A stretch of DNA of 64,000 nucleotides from Pantoea sp. Eser (GTDB lineage Bacteria; Pseudomonadota; Gammaproteobacteria; Enterobacterales; Enterobacteriaceae). The notes below the pieces were generated by a model. That model saw only the letters and a list, made by a program, of their open reading frames with translations, ran no database searches and was not told the DNA's origin. This document shows, piece after piece, positions 52,391-63,516 of the stretch (position 1 is the stretch's first letter; the number at the start of each line of letters is the position of its first letter). Made by a program: the position numbers and the translations under genes. The DNA lies in contig SZZY01000008.1 in the NCBI GenBank assembly GCA_009830035.1, positions 154,650 to 218,649 of the forward strand, written 5' to 3'.

Positions 52391-53567
52391 ATGAGTGCAA
52401 CGGCAGAAGCACAAAGCCCGCCACCGTCACGTCAGCTAACAAAAAGAAGAAGCGCAAAATTGTGCTCATCATGCTGGCGCTGATCTTTGTGCTGATTGGG
52501 ATTGCCTGGGGCGTCTACTGGTTCCTGGTGCTGCGCCATTTTCAGGAGACCGATGACGCTTACGTTGCAGGTAACCAGGTTCAGGTGATGGCACAAATTT
52601 CCGGTAGCGCGAATAAAGTCTGGTTTGAAGATACCGACTTCGTCAAAAAAGGCGATGTGCTGGTTTCGCTGGATAAAACCGATGCGGAACAGGCGTTTGA
52701 AAAAGCACAAACCGCGCTGGCCACCAGCGTACGTCAGACGCATCAGCTGATGATTAACGCGAAGCAGTATCAGGCCACCATCACCTTACGGCAGACGGTG
52801 CTGGCCCAGGCAGAAGCGGATCTGAAACGCCGTGAGCCGCTGGGCGCCTCGAATCTGATCGGCCGTGAAGAGTTACAGCACGCCCGTGATGCCGTGGCGT
52901 CTGCTAAAGCTGAACTGGACGTGGCGGTACAGCAATACAACGCCAATCAGGCGATGATCCTCAATACCTCGCTGGAAAACCAGCCAGCGGTTAAACAGAG
53001 TGCCGCTGAACTGCGTGACGCCTGGCTGGCACTGCAGCGGACTGAGATCCGTAGCCCGATGGACGGTTTTGTCTCACTTCGTAGCGTACAGGTCGGTTTG
53101 CAAATCTCCACCAGCACACCGCTGCTGGCGGTGGTGCCGGCGACCAATCTGTGGATCGACGCCAACTTTAAAGAGACCCAGCTGGCTGGCGTGCACATCG
53201 GCCAACCGGCCACGGTGGTGGCTGATATCTATGGCGACGACGTGGTTTATCACGGCAAAGTGGTCGGGTTAGATATGGGCACCGGCAGCGCGTTCTCCCT
53301 GCTGCCCGCCCAGAACGTCACCGGTAACTGGATCAAAGTGGTTCAGCGTCTGCCGGTTCGTATCGAGCTTAACCCGCAGGATATTGAGCAGCACCCGCTG
53401 CGTATTGGTCTGTCGACGCTGGGAAAATTGATACCACCAACACCGAGGGCAGCACCCTGGCGACCAGCGTGCGTCAGCAGGCGGCTTACAGCAGCAATGC
53501 GCTGGCGATTGACCTTGCGCCGGTCAATCAGCTGATCACCGATATCGTCCGCGCCAACGCCGGATGA
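52391..53567 (+). pseudogene. emrA: Multidrug efflux membrane-fusion protein EmrA, two frameshifts
   Basis: Starts MSATAEAQSPPPSR, loses one base near 52427, then continues in the next frame with the membrane anchor (IVLIMLALIFVLIGIAWG), biotinyl-lipoyl halves (FLVLRHFQETDDAYVAGNQV), coiled coil and beta-barrel. A second shift near 53425 separates LRIGLSTLGK from the true end (TNTEGSTLATSVRQQAAYSS ... DIVRANAG). EmrA links EmrB to TolC. Confidence 0.92.
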
Positions 53568-53583
53568 TGACGCGGAGGCTGTA

Positions 53584-54888
53584 ATGGCACAAAAACCGCT
53601 TGAAGGGATGCCGCTGGTCTTACATGACCATTGCGCTGTCGCTGGCGACGTTCATGCAGGTACTGGACTCGACCATCGCCAACGTGGCCATCCCCACTAT
53701 TGCCGGTAACCTCGGTGCCTCGAACTCGCAGGGCACCTGGGTCATCACTTCGTTTGGCGTCGCTAACGCCATTTCGATCCCGATTACCGGCTGGCTGGCA
53801 AAACGCATCGGTGAAGTGAAGTTGTTCACCTGGGATACAATTCTGTTTGCTATCGCCTCGTGGGCGTGCGGCACGTCAGAAAGCCTTGAGATGCTGATTT
53901 TCTTCCGTGTGCTGCAAGGGATCGTTGCCGGTCCGCTGATCCCGCTGTCGCAAAGTCTGCTGCTGAACAACTATCCGCCGGCCAAGCGCAGTATCGCTCT
54001 GTCGCTGTGGGCGATGACGGTGATTGTGGCCCCGATCTGCGGCCCGATATTCGGTGGCTGGATCAGTGATAACTATCACTGGGGCTGGATCTTCTTCAAC
54101 GTGCCGATTGGCGCGGTGGTGGTGATGCTGACGCTGCAAACCCTGCGCGGCCGGGAAACCAAAACCGAAATCCGTCCGATCGATATGGTCAGACTGGTGT
54201 TGCTGGTGGTCGGGATTGGCTGTCTGCAGGTGATGCTGGACCGCGGTAAAGAACTGGACTGGTTCAGTTCCACCGAGATCATCGTTCTGGCGGTGGTGGC
54301 GGTGATTGCGCTGGCGGTGCTGCTGGTGTGGGAGCTGACCGACGACCACCCGATTGTCGATCTGTCGCTGTTTAAGTCGCGAAACTTCACCATCGGCTGC
54401 TTATCGATCAGTCTGGCTTACATGCTCTATTTCGGCTCGATTGCACTTTTGCCGCAGCTGCTGCAGGAGGTCTACGGCTACACCGCGACCTGGGCCGGGT
54501 TGGCCTCGGCACCGGTGGGGATTTTGCCGGTGATCCTGTCGCCGATTATTAGTCGTTTCGCCCATAAACTCGGTATGCGGCGGCTGGTCACCTTCAGCTT
54601 CATTATGTATGCCGTCTGCTTCTACTGGCGCGCTTACACCTTTGAACCGGGTATGGATTTTGGCGCATCGGCATGGCCGCAGTTTATTTAGGGCTTTGCG
54701 GTGGCCTGCTTCTTTATGCCAGTGACCGCCATTACGCTGTCAGGCTTAACACCGGAGCGGCTGGCGGCGGCCTCCAGCCTATCGAACTTTGTGCGTACGC
54801 TGGCGGGCTCGATTGGTACCTCGATCACCACCACCCTGTGGACCGATCGCGAGTCGATGCGTCACAGTTATCTGGCCGAGTCGATTAC
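53584..54888 (+). pseudogene. emrB: Multidrug MFS pump EmrB, frameshift, TAG and loss of the C-terminus
   Basis: MAQKPLEGMPLV then a frame change near 53620 into MTIALSLATFMQVLDSTIAN, a 14-TM DHA2 transporter. A TAG at 54689-54691 replaces Gln in WPQFI-Q-GFAVACFF. The gene stops matching after [16 protein letters not shown] at about 54888, where yfiF sequence begins; some 75 C-terminal residues are missing. Three separate lesions. Confidence 0.93.
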
Positions 54889-54897
54889 GCCGAGGTT
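54884..54897. other. Rearrangement junction joining emrB to yfiF
   Basis: emrB (plus strand) and yfiF (minus strand) are both cut here tail to tail. The crossover falls in TTACGCCGAGG, where GCCG fits both sides, so a few bases of microhomology may have mediated it. In E. coli these genes are far apart. Confidence 0.8.
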
Positions 54898-55670
54898 GTG
54901 CGGGTTGCTGACATCTGCCAGCGCCAGCACGCAATCTTTGGCGCTCGCCTGGCTCAGCCATTCTGACACTGCCATGCCCATACGCTTTTTGATCAGGAAG
55001 CAGACGCCGCCATGATGCTCAGTGCCGGAGGCTTTGGTGATCTCCGCATCTTCGACCACGTGGTAAGCTTTGCGGTTCACCGCTAGCCAGCGCAGCGCTT
55101 CGCGGAAACGCGGTGTCACTTCTTGAATAAACCAGGCGCGCACGATCGCTTCCGGACGGCTCTGGAACAGTGCCTGACAGGCGTTCTCGCCATAGACGCG
55201 CGTCTCTTCCATACGCTGACGACGGATCTGCTCGGGATCGACAAAGCTCTTACCGCTGATGCCACCGTGATCGGGCTTATCGCTTTCGGTCGCAGCCGGA
55301 CGCTCTGACGGCCCGCGCGAAACGGTACGCCACGGCGAGTCGCTGTTGCTAAAAGCGCCGCGATTATCATCCGCACGCTCGTTACGGCGGCCTGCACCTT
55401 CACCGCTACGGCGTGGCGCACCACGGCCGCCTTCGTCGCGACGGGCAGAACCGCTGCGGGCACCGTCATCATTACGACGGCCAGCAGAGCGTCCGCCCTC
55501 TTCATTACGTTCAGTGCGGGGGCCAGAAGAACGACGATTATTATCCTGACGGGCAGCGGGACGGCCACCTTTGCCGGTACGAAGATTTGGCGCACGCGCG
55601 CTGTTTCATCCTCGCCACGCACGTACATCACTTTGACCTTGCCGCTTTTGCCTTTAAATTCGTCGTTCAT
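54889..55670 (-). pseudogene. yfiF: TrmH/SpoU-family RNA methyltransferase homologue YfiF, truncated and frameshifted
   Basis: MNDEFKGKSGKVKVMYVRGE is the YfiF start. A frameshift near 55600 leads into the Arg/Gly-rich low-complexity linker. The N-terminal substrate domain then appears ([38 protein letters not shown]). It ends at DVSNPHNLG, just where the SpoU SAM-binding knot domain should begin; all of the catalytic domain is gone at the junction with emrB. Confidence 0.93.
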
Positions 55671-55828
55671 ATGTTCCTCCTGCATTGAGCGCGCGCAGAT
55701 TACCTGATGTGCTGGCGCTTAGCTATCAACTATTGAACCTATAGAGCCATCCAGATTGAGAGGGCATTCGCCCCCTTTCATAATGGACAATATTACCAGA
55801 CCGACACATTCCAATATAAGAGGTTTCT

Positions 55829-56248
55829 ATGAATACGGTATGCGCTTCCTGCCAGGCAACCAATCGCGTTCCGGAAGAACGTCTTGCCGAAGGCGCAAAA
55901 TGTGGTCGCTGTGGAAATGGATTATTTGATGGCGAAGTGGTGAGCGCGACTGCCGCCACCTTAGACAAGTTACTGCAGGACGATCTGCCAGTGGTCGTCG
56001 ATTTCTGGGCGCCGTGGTGTGGTCCCTGCGTCAACTTCGCGCCGGTGTTTAAAGAGGTCGCCAGCGAACGCAGCGGTAAGTTGCGCTTTATTAAAGTGAA
56101 TACCGAGGCCGAACCGGCACTCAGCAGCCGTTTTCGCATTCGCAGCATCCCGACCATTATGCTGTTTAAGAACGGCGAGATGGTTGACATGCCGAATGGC
56201 GCGATGCCCAAAGCGCCTTTCAACGAGTTGCTGGACGAGTCACTCTAA
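55829..56248 (+). CDS. trxC: Thioredoxin 2
   Basis: 139 residues. An N-terminal zinc ribbon with Cys pairs C5-x2-C8 and CGRC (25-28) is followed by a thioredoxin fold with active site WCGPC (near 64-68) and cis-Pro in RSIPTIMLF. Reduces protein disulfides and is OxyR-controlled in E. coli. The frame is intact. Confidence 0.97.
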   Translation: MNTVCASCQATNRVPEERLAEGAKCGRCGNGLFDGEVVSATAATLDKLLQDDLPVVVDFWAPWCGPCVNFAPVFKEVASERSGKLRFIKVNTEAEPALSSRFRIRSIPTIMLFKNGEMVDMPNGAMPKAPFNELLDESL

Positions 56249-56329
56249 TCCGCAAAGGCCAGCGCTGCTGGCCTTTGCCTTTTCGGCGGCGCTTCGATTA
56301 CACTATGGTTTTTCCTGCCCTGAATACTC

Positions 56330-57013
56330 ATGTCTGATAATGCTGTTTTGCGCTTGCGCACCCAAAGCCTCGCCCGTGCCACCCGCCCTTTCCTCGCGCG
56401 CGGCAATCGCGTGTTACGCTGCCAGGGCTGTCTGCTGTCTGAAAAGAATTGTCTGTGCGGGGTGATATCGTGACGCAAACCGCGCGCAGCCGCTTTTGCT
56501 TGGTGATGTTTGATACCGAGCCAATGAAGCCGAGTAATACCGGCCGCCTGATTGCCGATATACTGCCCGATACCCAGGCGTTTGGCTGGTCGCGCACTAA
56601 GCCGAACCCGCTGCTGCTCGAGGCGGTACGCAATCCTGATTACCAGCCGCTGGTGGTGTTCCCGGCCGCCCATGCCGGCCGACGCCGATCGCCAGGTGCT
56701 GACCGCGCCGCCTTTGAGCGGTAAACCGCCGCTGTTTATCATGCTGGACGGTACCTGGACCGAAGCGCGCAAAATGTTCCGCAAAAGCCCGTTGCTCGAC
56801 GCCTTACCGGTGATGTCGCTGACGGTAACCGCCCCGTCGCGCTATACGCTGCGCGAGGCGCACGGCGTCGGCCAGCACTGTACCGCTGAAGTGGCGGCGG
56901 CGCTGCTGGAGCAGGCGGGCGACAGTCAGGCGGCCCAGGCTTTATCCCACCATTTTGAACAGTTCCGCGCCGCCTATCTGGCGGGCAAGCCGCATCACGC
57001 GCCCTCCGCGTAA
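56330..57013 (+). pseudogene. tapT: tRNA-uridine aminocarboxypropyltransferase TapT (YfiP), two frameshifts
   Basis: DTW-domain enzyme that makes acp3U47 in tRNA. Starts MSDNAVLRLRTQSLARATRP with zinc-type Cys pairs CQGC and CLCG, ends at TGA 56471 after a shift, and resumes as ARSRFCLVMFDTEPMKPSNT. A second shift near 56680 precedes GKPPLFIMLDGTWTEARKMF, the DTW-type core. The frame then stays open to GKPHHAPSA. Confidence 0.92.
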
Positions 57014-57145
57014 GCGATGCGCTCAGTCAGCGGATCGATTGATCGATCCGCCATATTGTCCCTGTTGCTCAGCCTGCGATCTGCCCGGAAGCACTGACGG
57101 CGAAAAGCGTTTACAATCACGCAAATCCCGATCTCTGGAGGGCAG

Positions 57146-59803
57146 ATGAGCCAACGCGGACTGGAAGCGCTGTTAAGACCCAAATCAATTGCGGTAATCG
57201 GCGCCTCGGTGACGCCGGGACGTGCCGGTTACTTTATGATGCGCAATCTACTGGCCGGCGGTTTTAGCGGCCCGGTATTGCCGGTGACGCCAAAATACAA
57301 AGCCGTCAGCGGCGTGCTGGCCTGGCCTGATATCGACAGTTTACCGTTCGCGCCGGATCTGGCGATCATCTGCACCCATTCAAAACGTAATCTGACACTG
57401 CTGCAGCAGCTGGGTGAAAAAGGCTGCAAAGCCTGCATTATTCTCTCCGCCCCCGCCAGTCAGCGGGAAGAACTGCAGGCCTGCGCCAGCCAGTGGCAGA
57501 TCCGTCTGTTGGGGCCAAACAGCCTTGGGCTGCTGGCACCGTGGCAGGGATTAAACGCCAGCTTCTCGCCGGTACCGATTGCCAAAGGCCGCATTGCATT
57601 CATTTCACAATCCGCCGCCGTCTCCAATACCATTCTTGACTGGGCGCAACAGCGTAACCTCGGCTTTTCCTGGTTTATCGCGCTGGGCGACAGTCTCGAC
57701 ACTGATGTCGATGACCTGCTCGACTTTCTGGCGCGCGACGGTAAAACCAGCGCCATCCTGCTCTATCTCGAACATCTCAGCGATGCCCGGCGCTTTGTTT
57801 CCGCCTCGCGTAGCGCGTCACGCAATAAACCGATCCTGGTGATCAAGAGCGGTCGCAGCCGTCAGGCGCAGGCGCTGCTCGGCAGCCACAGCGGGCTGGA
57901 TGCGGCCTGGGACGCAGCCATTCAGCGTGCTGGCCTGCTGCGGGTGCAGGATACTCATGAACTGTTCTCCGCCGTCGAATCACTGAGCCATATGCGACCG
58001 CTGCGTGGCGAGCGATTGATGATCATCAGCAACGGTGCCGCGCCCGCCGCGCTGGCGCTGGATGAACTGTATGCGCGTAACGGTAAACTGGCGCAGCTCA
58101 GCGATGAGATGCATCAACAGCTGGAAGCCCTGCTGCCAGCCGGTGCCGGTCACGGCAACGCGCTGGATTTGAAGGATGATGCCACGCCGGATCGTTACGT
58201 GGCCTGTGTGGAGTGCCTGCTCGACAGTCATGAGCTTGATGCGCTGATGATTATTCATGCGCCGAGTGCGGTGGCACCCGCCACTGAAACTGCTGAGCGT
58301 CTGATCGCGGCCATTGCTGCTCATCCGCGCGGCAAACAAATCACACTGCTGACTAACTGGAGCGGTGAATTTTCCTCGCAGGCAGCGCGTCGTGCATTTA
58401 CCCAGGCGGGAATCCCGACCTGGCGCACGCCCGAAGGCACCGTAACGGCGTTTATGCATCAGGTCGAATATCGACGCAATCAGAAGCAACTACGTGAAAC
58501 GCCTGCCCTGCCGACCAGCCTGACCCAGGACAGCGCCCATGCCCACCAGCTACTGTTGCAGGCGCTCGACCGCGGCATTACGGCACTGGATACCCACGAG
58601 GTTCAGCCGGTACTGCAGGCCTACGGGCTGGCAACGCTGCCGACCTGGATTGCCAGCGACAGCGCCGCAGCGGTGGCCATCGCCGATCAGATTGGCTATC
58701 CGGTGGCGCTGAAGCTGCGCTCGCCGGACATCGCGCATAAATCGGATGTTCAGGGCGTGATGCTCTACCTGCGCAATACCAGCGAGGTAGCGCATGCGGC
58801 CGAAGCTATTTTTGATCGGGTCCGGCAGACGCTACCGCAGGCGCGGATTGAAGGCCTGCTGGTGCAAAGCATGGCGAACCGGGCCGGCGCTCAGGAACTG
58901 CGGGTGGTGGTGGAACAGGATGCACTGTTCGGCCCGATCATTATGCTGGGCGAAGGCGGCGTGGAGTGGCAGGCCGATAAACAAGCCGCCGTTGCGCTGC
59001 CACCTCTGAATATGACCCTAGCGCGATATCTGGTGATTCAGGCAATCAAGAGCGGCAAAATTCGCAGCCGCAGCGCCCCGAATCCGCTGGATATTGCTGG
59101 CCTCAGTCAGCTGCTGGTGCAGGTTTCCAACCTGGTGGTTGACTGCCCGGAGATTCAGCGGCTGGATATTCATCCGCTGCTGGCGGCGGGCAACGACTTT
59201 ACCCTGCTGGATGTCACCCTGACGCTGGCACCGTTTCATGGCGATAACGAAGCGCGTCTGGCGATACGTCCCTACCCGCAACATCTGGAGGAGCAGGTTC
59301 AGCTTAAGGATGGGCAAAGTTGCCTGTTCCGCCCTATCCTGCCCGAAGATGAACCGCTGCTTCGTGACTTTATCAGCCAAGTGACCAAAGAAGATCTCTA
59401 TTACCGTTACTTCAGTGAAATCAGCGAGTTCGCCCATGAGGATCTCGCCAATATGACGCAAATCGACTACGACCGTGAGATGGCGATTGTGGCGGTGCGT
59501 CAGCAGCAGGGACAGCCGGAGATCATTGGCGTGACGCGTGCCATCTCTGATGCCGACAATATTGACGCCGAGTTTTCGGTGCTGGTGCGCTCCGATCTCA
59601 AAGGTCTCGGCATGGGCCGCCGGTTGCTGGAAAAGATGATCCGTTACACCCGGCATCACGGCTTGCAACAATTGAACGGTATCACTATGCTGCATAATCG
59701 CGGCATGATTACCCTGGCGCGCAAGCTCAACTTTCATGTTGATATTCAACTGGATGACGGTATTGTCAGCCTCAAACTGTCGCTGCAGGATGCGTTAAGC
59801 TGA
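57146..59803 (+). CDS. patZ: Protein lysine acetyltransferase PatZ (YfiQ/Pka)
   Basis: 885 residues, intact, behind a GGAGGG site. The N-terminal two thirds resemble NDP-forming acyl-CoA synthetases: CoA-binding Rossmann domain SIAVIGASVTPGRAGYF, succinyl-CoA ligase-like domain, and ATP-grasp domain (YPVALKLRSPDIAHKSDVQG). The C-terminal GNAT domain (EFSVLVRSDLKGLGMGRRLL) transfers acetyl from acetyl-CoA to protein lysines such as those of acetyl-CoA synthetase. In E. coli it is CRP-activated. Confidence 0.96.
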   Translation: MSQRGLEALLRPKSIAVIGASVTPGRAGYFMMRNLLAGGFSGPVLPVTPKYKAVSGVLAWPDIDSLPFAPDLAIICTHSKRNLTLLQQLGEKGCKACIILSAPASQREELQACASQWQIRLLGPNSLGLLAPWQGLNASFSPVPIAKGRIAFISQSAAVSNTILDWAQQRNLGFSWFIALGDSLDTDVDDLLDFLARDGKTSAILLYLEHLSDARRFVSASRSASRNKPILVIKSGRSRQAQALLGSHSGLDAAWDAAIQRAGLLRVQDTHELFSAVESLSHMRPLRGERLMIISNGAAPAALALDELYARNGKLAQLSDEMHQQLEALLPAGAGHGNALDLKDDATPDRYVACVECLLDSHELDALMIIHAPSAVAPATETAERLIAAIAAHPRGKQITLLTNWSGEFSSQAARRAFTQAGIPTWRTPEGTVTAFMHQVEYRRNQKQLRETPALPTSLTQDSAHAHQLLLQALDRGITALDTHEVQPVLQAYGLATLPTWIASDSAAAVAIADQIGYPVALKLRSPDIAHKSDVQGVMLYLRNTSEVAHAAEAIFDRVRQTLPQARIEGLLVQSMANRAGAQELRVVVEQDALFGPIIMLGEGGVEWQADKQAAVALPPLNMTLARYLVIQAIKSGKIRSRSAPNPLDIAGLSQLLVQVSNLVVDCPEIQRLDIHPLLAAGNDFTLLDVTLTLAPFHGDNEARLAIRPYPQHLEEQVQLKDGQSCLFRPILPEDEPLLRDFISQVTKEDLYYRYFSEISEFAHEDLANMTQIDYDREMAIVAVRQQQGQPEIIGVTRAISDADNIDAEFSVLVRSDLKGLGMGRRLLEKMIRYTRHHGLQQLNGITMLHNRGMITLARKLNFHVDIQLDDGIVSLKLSLQDALS

Positions 59804-59920
59804 CCTTGTAGAGAAAGGTAAAAAACGCCCGGATCGCGACAGTTGATGTTATTATTTGTCGTTATGACCCTGATTTGATGGCAAAAGGCCATGCAATGAA
59901 CAGAGAAGAAGTGCACTGTG

Positions 59921-61276
59921 ATGTTGTCTAAATTTAAACGTAATAAACACCAACAACACCTCGCACAGTTGCCGAAACTGTCACAATCCGTTGCGGATGT
60001 GTCGACGCTTTACTCGCCTGCTGAATTTCGTCAGACGCTGCTGGAGAAAATCGCGGCAGCGCAGTCCCGTATTTGCATCGCTGCACTTTACCTGGAAAAC
60101 GACGATGCGGGTCGGGCGGCGATGAACGCCCTGTATGCGGCAAAACAGGCTCGGCCAGCGCTGGATATCTCTATCCTGGTCGACTGGCATCGGGCGCAGC
60201 GTGGACGTATTGGCGCGGCGCGCGGCCTGACCAATGCCGACTGGTATTGTGATCTGGCGACCCAACATGCTGATATTGCCATCCCGGTGTATGGCATTCC
60301 GGTTAATACCCGTGAAGCGCTGGGCGTGCTGCACCTGAAGGGTTTCATCATTGATGACGAGCTGATCTACAGCGGCGCCAGCATCAATGATATTTATCTG
60401 CATCAGCATGATAAATATCGTTATGACCGCTACCAGATTATCCGCAACCCGCAGCTGGCTGACACCATGTACGCATGGATTAACCTCAACCTGAAGCAGG
60501 CTGAGGCCGTCAACCGGCTCGATTTTGCCGAGCGCCCTTCCGGTCCGGAAATCAAAAATGAAACGCGTCAGTTTCGTCAGGATTTGCGGGGCTTCAATTA
60601 TCAGTTTGAGGGCAATGCCAGCAATGAAGAGCTGGCGGTGACGCCGCTGGTCGGCCTGGGCAAGCATAGCCTGCTCAATAAGACTATCTTCCACCTGATG
60701 CCCTGTGCCGAACAGAAACTGACTATCTGTACGCCTTACTTCAACCTGCCGGCCTTACTGGTGCGCAATATTATCCATCTGCTGCGTCAGGGTAAGCAGG
60801 TCGAGATCATTGTCGGTGATAAGACCGCCAACGACTTCTATATCGCCCCGGATCAGCCGTTTAAAATTATTGGCGCGCTGCCCTATCTGTATGAGATCAA
60901 CCTACGTCGCTTCCTGAGCCGTCTACAGTACTACGTCACCAACGATCAGCTGGTAGTGCGGTTATGGAAAGATGGTGATAACAGCTATCACCTCAAGGGT
61001 ATGTGGGTGGATGATGAATGGCAGCTGATTACCGGCAATAATCTCAATCCACGCGCCTGGCGGCTCGATCTGGAAAATGCGGTGTTGATCCACGATCCGC
61101 TGCAACAGCTGGCCGATCAACGCGAAAAAGAGCTTACGCTGATTCGTCAGCACACCACAGTGGTGAAGCATTTCCGCGAGCTGGAGAGCATTGCCGATTA
61201 CCCGGCTAAAGTCCGTAAATTGATACGCCGTCTGCGCCGGATTCGAATCGACCGGTTAATCAGCCGTATTCTCTAA
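59921..61276 (+). CDS. pssA: CDP-diacylglycerol-serine O-phosphatidyltransferase (phosphatidylserine synthase)
   Basis: 451 residues, E. coli length, starting [20 protein letters not shown] (the GTG one codon before is ignored). Two phospholipase-D HKD motifs: [20 protein letters not shown] and [20 protein letters not shown]. First committed step to phosphatidylethanolamine, acting at the membrane surface. The basic C-terminus [20 protein letters not shown] fits membrane and ribosome binding. Essential and intact. Confidence 0.98.
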   Translation: MLSKFKRNKHQQHLAQLPKLSQSVADVSTLYSPAEFRQTLLEKIAAAQSRICIAALYLENDDAGRAAMNALYAAKQARPALDISILVDWHRAQRGRIGAARGLTNADWYCDLATQHADIAIPVYGIPVNTREALGVLHLKGFIIDDELIYSGASINDIYLHQHDKYRYDRYQIIRNPQLADTMYAWINLNLKQAEAVNRLDFAERPSGPEIKNETRQFRQDLRGFNYQFEGNASNEELAVTPLVGLGKHSLLNKTIFHLMPCAEQKLTICTPYFNLPALLVRNIIHLLRQGKQVEIIVGDKTANDFYIAPDQPFKIIGALPYLYEINLRRFLSRLQYYVTNDQLVVRLWKDGDNSYHLKGMWVDDEWQLITGNNLNPRAWRLDLENAVLIHDPLQQLADQREKELTLIRQHTTVVKHFRELESIADYPAKVRKLIRRLRRIRIDRLISRIL

Positions 61277-61302
61277 TCGTCGCCGCCGACGAGGCATCCG
61301 CT

Positions 61303-61620
61303 ATGCGAATTTTGCTGTTTGCTGTGCTGTTGTGTAGTGGATGTGCCCATATGGCAGACGATCGGTGGACCGGGCAGGATAAGGCGCAACACTTCGTTGC
61401 CTCTGCTGCTCTGGCAGCAGCAGGTACTGAATACGGTCAGCGTCAGCATCTCTCTGCCCGCCAGAGTCATACGCTGGGGATTATGCTTTCGCTCAGTCTC
61501 GGGGCGGGAAAAGAGTGGTATGACAGCCGCCCGTCAGGTAGCGGCTGGAGCTGGAAAGATTTTGCCTGGGATGCCGCCGGTATCGCCAGCGGCATCGCTT
61601 TATGGAACCTCAGCCAGTAA
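61303..61620 (+). CDS. yfiM: Lipoprotein YfiM
   Basis: 105 residues with a lipobox LLCSGC (Cys near residue 14) and the YfiM body [20 protein letters not shown] ... [18 protein letters not shown]. An outer-membrane-associated lipoprotein of unknown role in relatives. It lies 26 bases after pssA, the usual order. Confidence 0.92.
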   Translation: MRILLFAVLLCSGCAHMADDRWTGQDKAQHFVASAALAAAGTEYGQRQHLSARQSHTLGIMLSLSLGAGKEWYDSRPSGSGWSWKDFAWDAAGIASGIALWNLSQ

Positions 61621-61625
61621 GCCGG

Positions 61626-62916
61626 TTACAGCCTAATCCCTTTCCCCCGCTTGTGCAGCAACAACGACACCACAAAGGCCACCGCGCCCATGGCTGAGAC
61701 ATACCAGAAGAAGGTGGTCTCGATCCCCTGCTGCTTCATCAGTAACGCCACATACTCCGCCGATCCGCCAAAGATAGCATTCGCCACCACATAAGATAGC
61801 CCTACACCTAATGCCCGCACCTGAGGAGGAAACATTTCCGCTTTCAAAATACCGCTGATGGCGGTGTAGAAACTGGTGATCAGCAGCGCAAGCATGATTA
61901 ACAGGAACGCGATGCCCGGGCTCTGGACATTCTGCAGTAAGGTCAGAATAGGCACGGTACAGATAGCGGCACCGGCACCAACAATCATCATTGAAGTGCG
62001 ACGGCCAATTTTGTCAGACAGCGCACCAATAGCCGGCTGCAGAAACATGAAGACCGGCAACGCGCTGGTCATCAGGCCGCTGGCGGTCTTAGGATCCATT
62101 CCCGAGGTGTTGACCAGATACTTTTGCATATAGGTGGTGAAGGTATAGAAGCTCAGCGATCCGCCGGCGGTGAAGCCCAGCACCATCAGGAACGGACGGG
62201 TATGATTGCGCAACAGGCCTATCACGCTGCCCCCATCACGGTGCTGACGGCTGCTTTGGTCTGAGGTTTCTTCCAGTGAGCGACGTAACCACAGCGCCAC
62301 CACGGCCAGCAATGCGCCGAGGAAGAACGGAATGCGCCAGCCCCAGCTGCGCAGCTCTGCATCGCTCAGCACAAACTGCAGCACCACCACCGTCAGCACC
62401 GCGGCCAGCTGACCGCCGATTAAGGTGACGTACTGGAATGAGGCGTAAAAACCTTTGCGCCCTTCCAGCGCGACTTCACTCATGTAGGTCGCGCTGGTGC
62501 CATATTCACCGCCGACAGATAATCCCTAGAACATCCGCGCCAGCAGCAGAATGATCGGTGCTGCGATGCCAATGGCGTCATAGCCGGGTAAACAGGCGAT
62601 GACCAGCGATCCAAAACACATCATGCAAACTGAGATCAGCATGGAGCTTTTACGTCCGTGCTTGTCACCGATGTAACCGAACAGCCAGCCGCCGATAGGT
62701 CGCATCAGGAATCCGGCAGCAAATACGCCGGCCGTCTGTAACAGCTGCGTGGTGGTATCGCCTTGCGGGAAGAAGATGTGGGCAAAATAGAGTGAAAAGA
62801 ATGAGTAGACGTAAGAAGTCGAACCACTCGACCAGGTTACCCGATGACGCGCCAACGATAGCCCAGATGCGCTTTTTCGTATCGTCTGTCTGATCTTTAT
62901 TATTTATGGGTGTCAT
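61626..62916 (-). pseudogene. kgtP: 2-oxoglutarate:H+ symporter KgtP, frameshift and TAG
   Basis: Start [20 protein letters not shown]. One extra T near 62815 shifts the frame in the N-E-W-F-D-F-Y-V-Y-S motif. The next frame continues [20 protein letters not shown] to LLLARMF, where TAG at 62526-62528 replaces Gln of [11 protein letters not shown]. The rest is open, with the MFS loop [11 protein letters not shown] and C-terminus HKRGKGIRL. Two single-site lesions in an otherwise complete 12-TM MFS gene. Confidence 0.93.
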
Positions 62917-63136
62917 GCCTTGCCTCTGTTCCTTGCTGATCAACAGCATTTAAAGAAGTGAGTAAAGCATTTAAGTCCACCGGAGGTAAAGGCGGTGTAT
63001 TCTGAGATTATAAATGTGAGCCACATCGCTAGTTGCTGGAAAATCAGCGGGTTGTTCAGGGCTAGCTGTACCCATTTTGCCTGAAAAAGGTAAGAGCAGA
63101 ATGGGCAGACGGGATGAGAATCAGCGATCTGCGGAC

Positions 63137-63176
63137 GTAAAAAAGCCCCGCCCGCACGGAAGTGCGGGGCTTTTAC
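63137..63176 (-). terminator. rRNA operon terminator
   Basis: Minus strand: AAGCCCCGC-loop-GCGGGGCTTTTTT just past the 5S gene, a classic strong rrn terminator. The stem also has a T run on the plus strand. Confidence 0.9.
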
Positions 63177-63183
63177 TTATTTG

Positions 63184-63303
63184 ATGCCTGGCAGTTCCCT
63201 ACTCTCGCATGGGGAGACCCCACACTACCATCGGCGCTACGGCGTTTCACTTCTGAGTTCGGCATGGGGTCAGGTGGGACCACCGCGCTACAGCCGCCAG
63301 ACA
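63184..63303 (-). rRNA. rrf: 5S ribosomal RNA
   Basis: 120 bases from TGTCTGGCGGCTGTAGCGCG to ...GGGAACTGCCAGGCAT, nearly identical to enterobacterial 5S. It is the last gene of the minus-strand rRNA operon entering the window from the right. Confidence 0.98.
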
Positions 63304-63516
63304 AATTCTTTGTGCTCTGTCCTGTGTCTTCCGCGCTGATGCCGCGTTGGCCTCCCTCGCGCTACGCCGTCACACACTTCAGTATGCTCTGTCGTATCGT
63401 CTCGGTTGCCGCCTTGCCTCAGCGCGGAATCCTTCGGACTTGACTCCGCAGGACACAACTTTATCCGGTGAACAGTGCTGAAAATCTTTCGTCTCTCAAA
63501 ACGCCTCTGGCGTTGT
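63304..63516 (-). other. 23S-5S internal spacer
   Basis: 213 bases, longer than the roughly 93 of E. coli. The part nearest 23S (ACAACGCCAGAGGCGTTTTG hairpin, AGATTTTCAGC) is E. coli-like; about 120 extra bases follow. No tRNA is recognised in it. Confidence 0.75.

Noticed and set aside
63304..63516. tRNA gene in the long 23S-5S spacer
   Set aside because: No cloverleaf, no GGTTCGAATCC-type T arm or CCA end was found.
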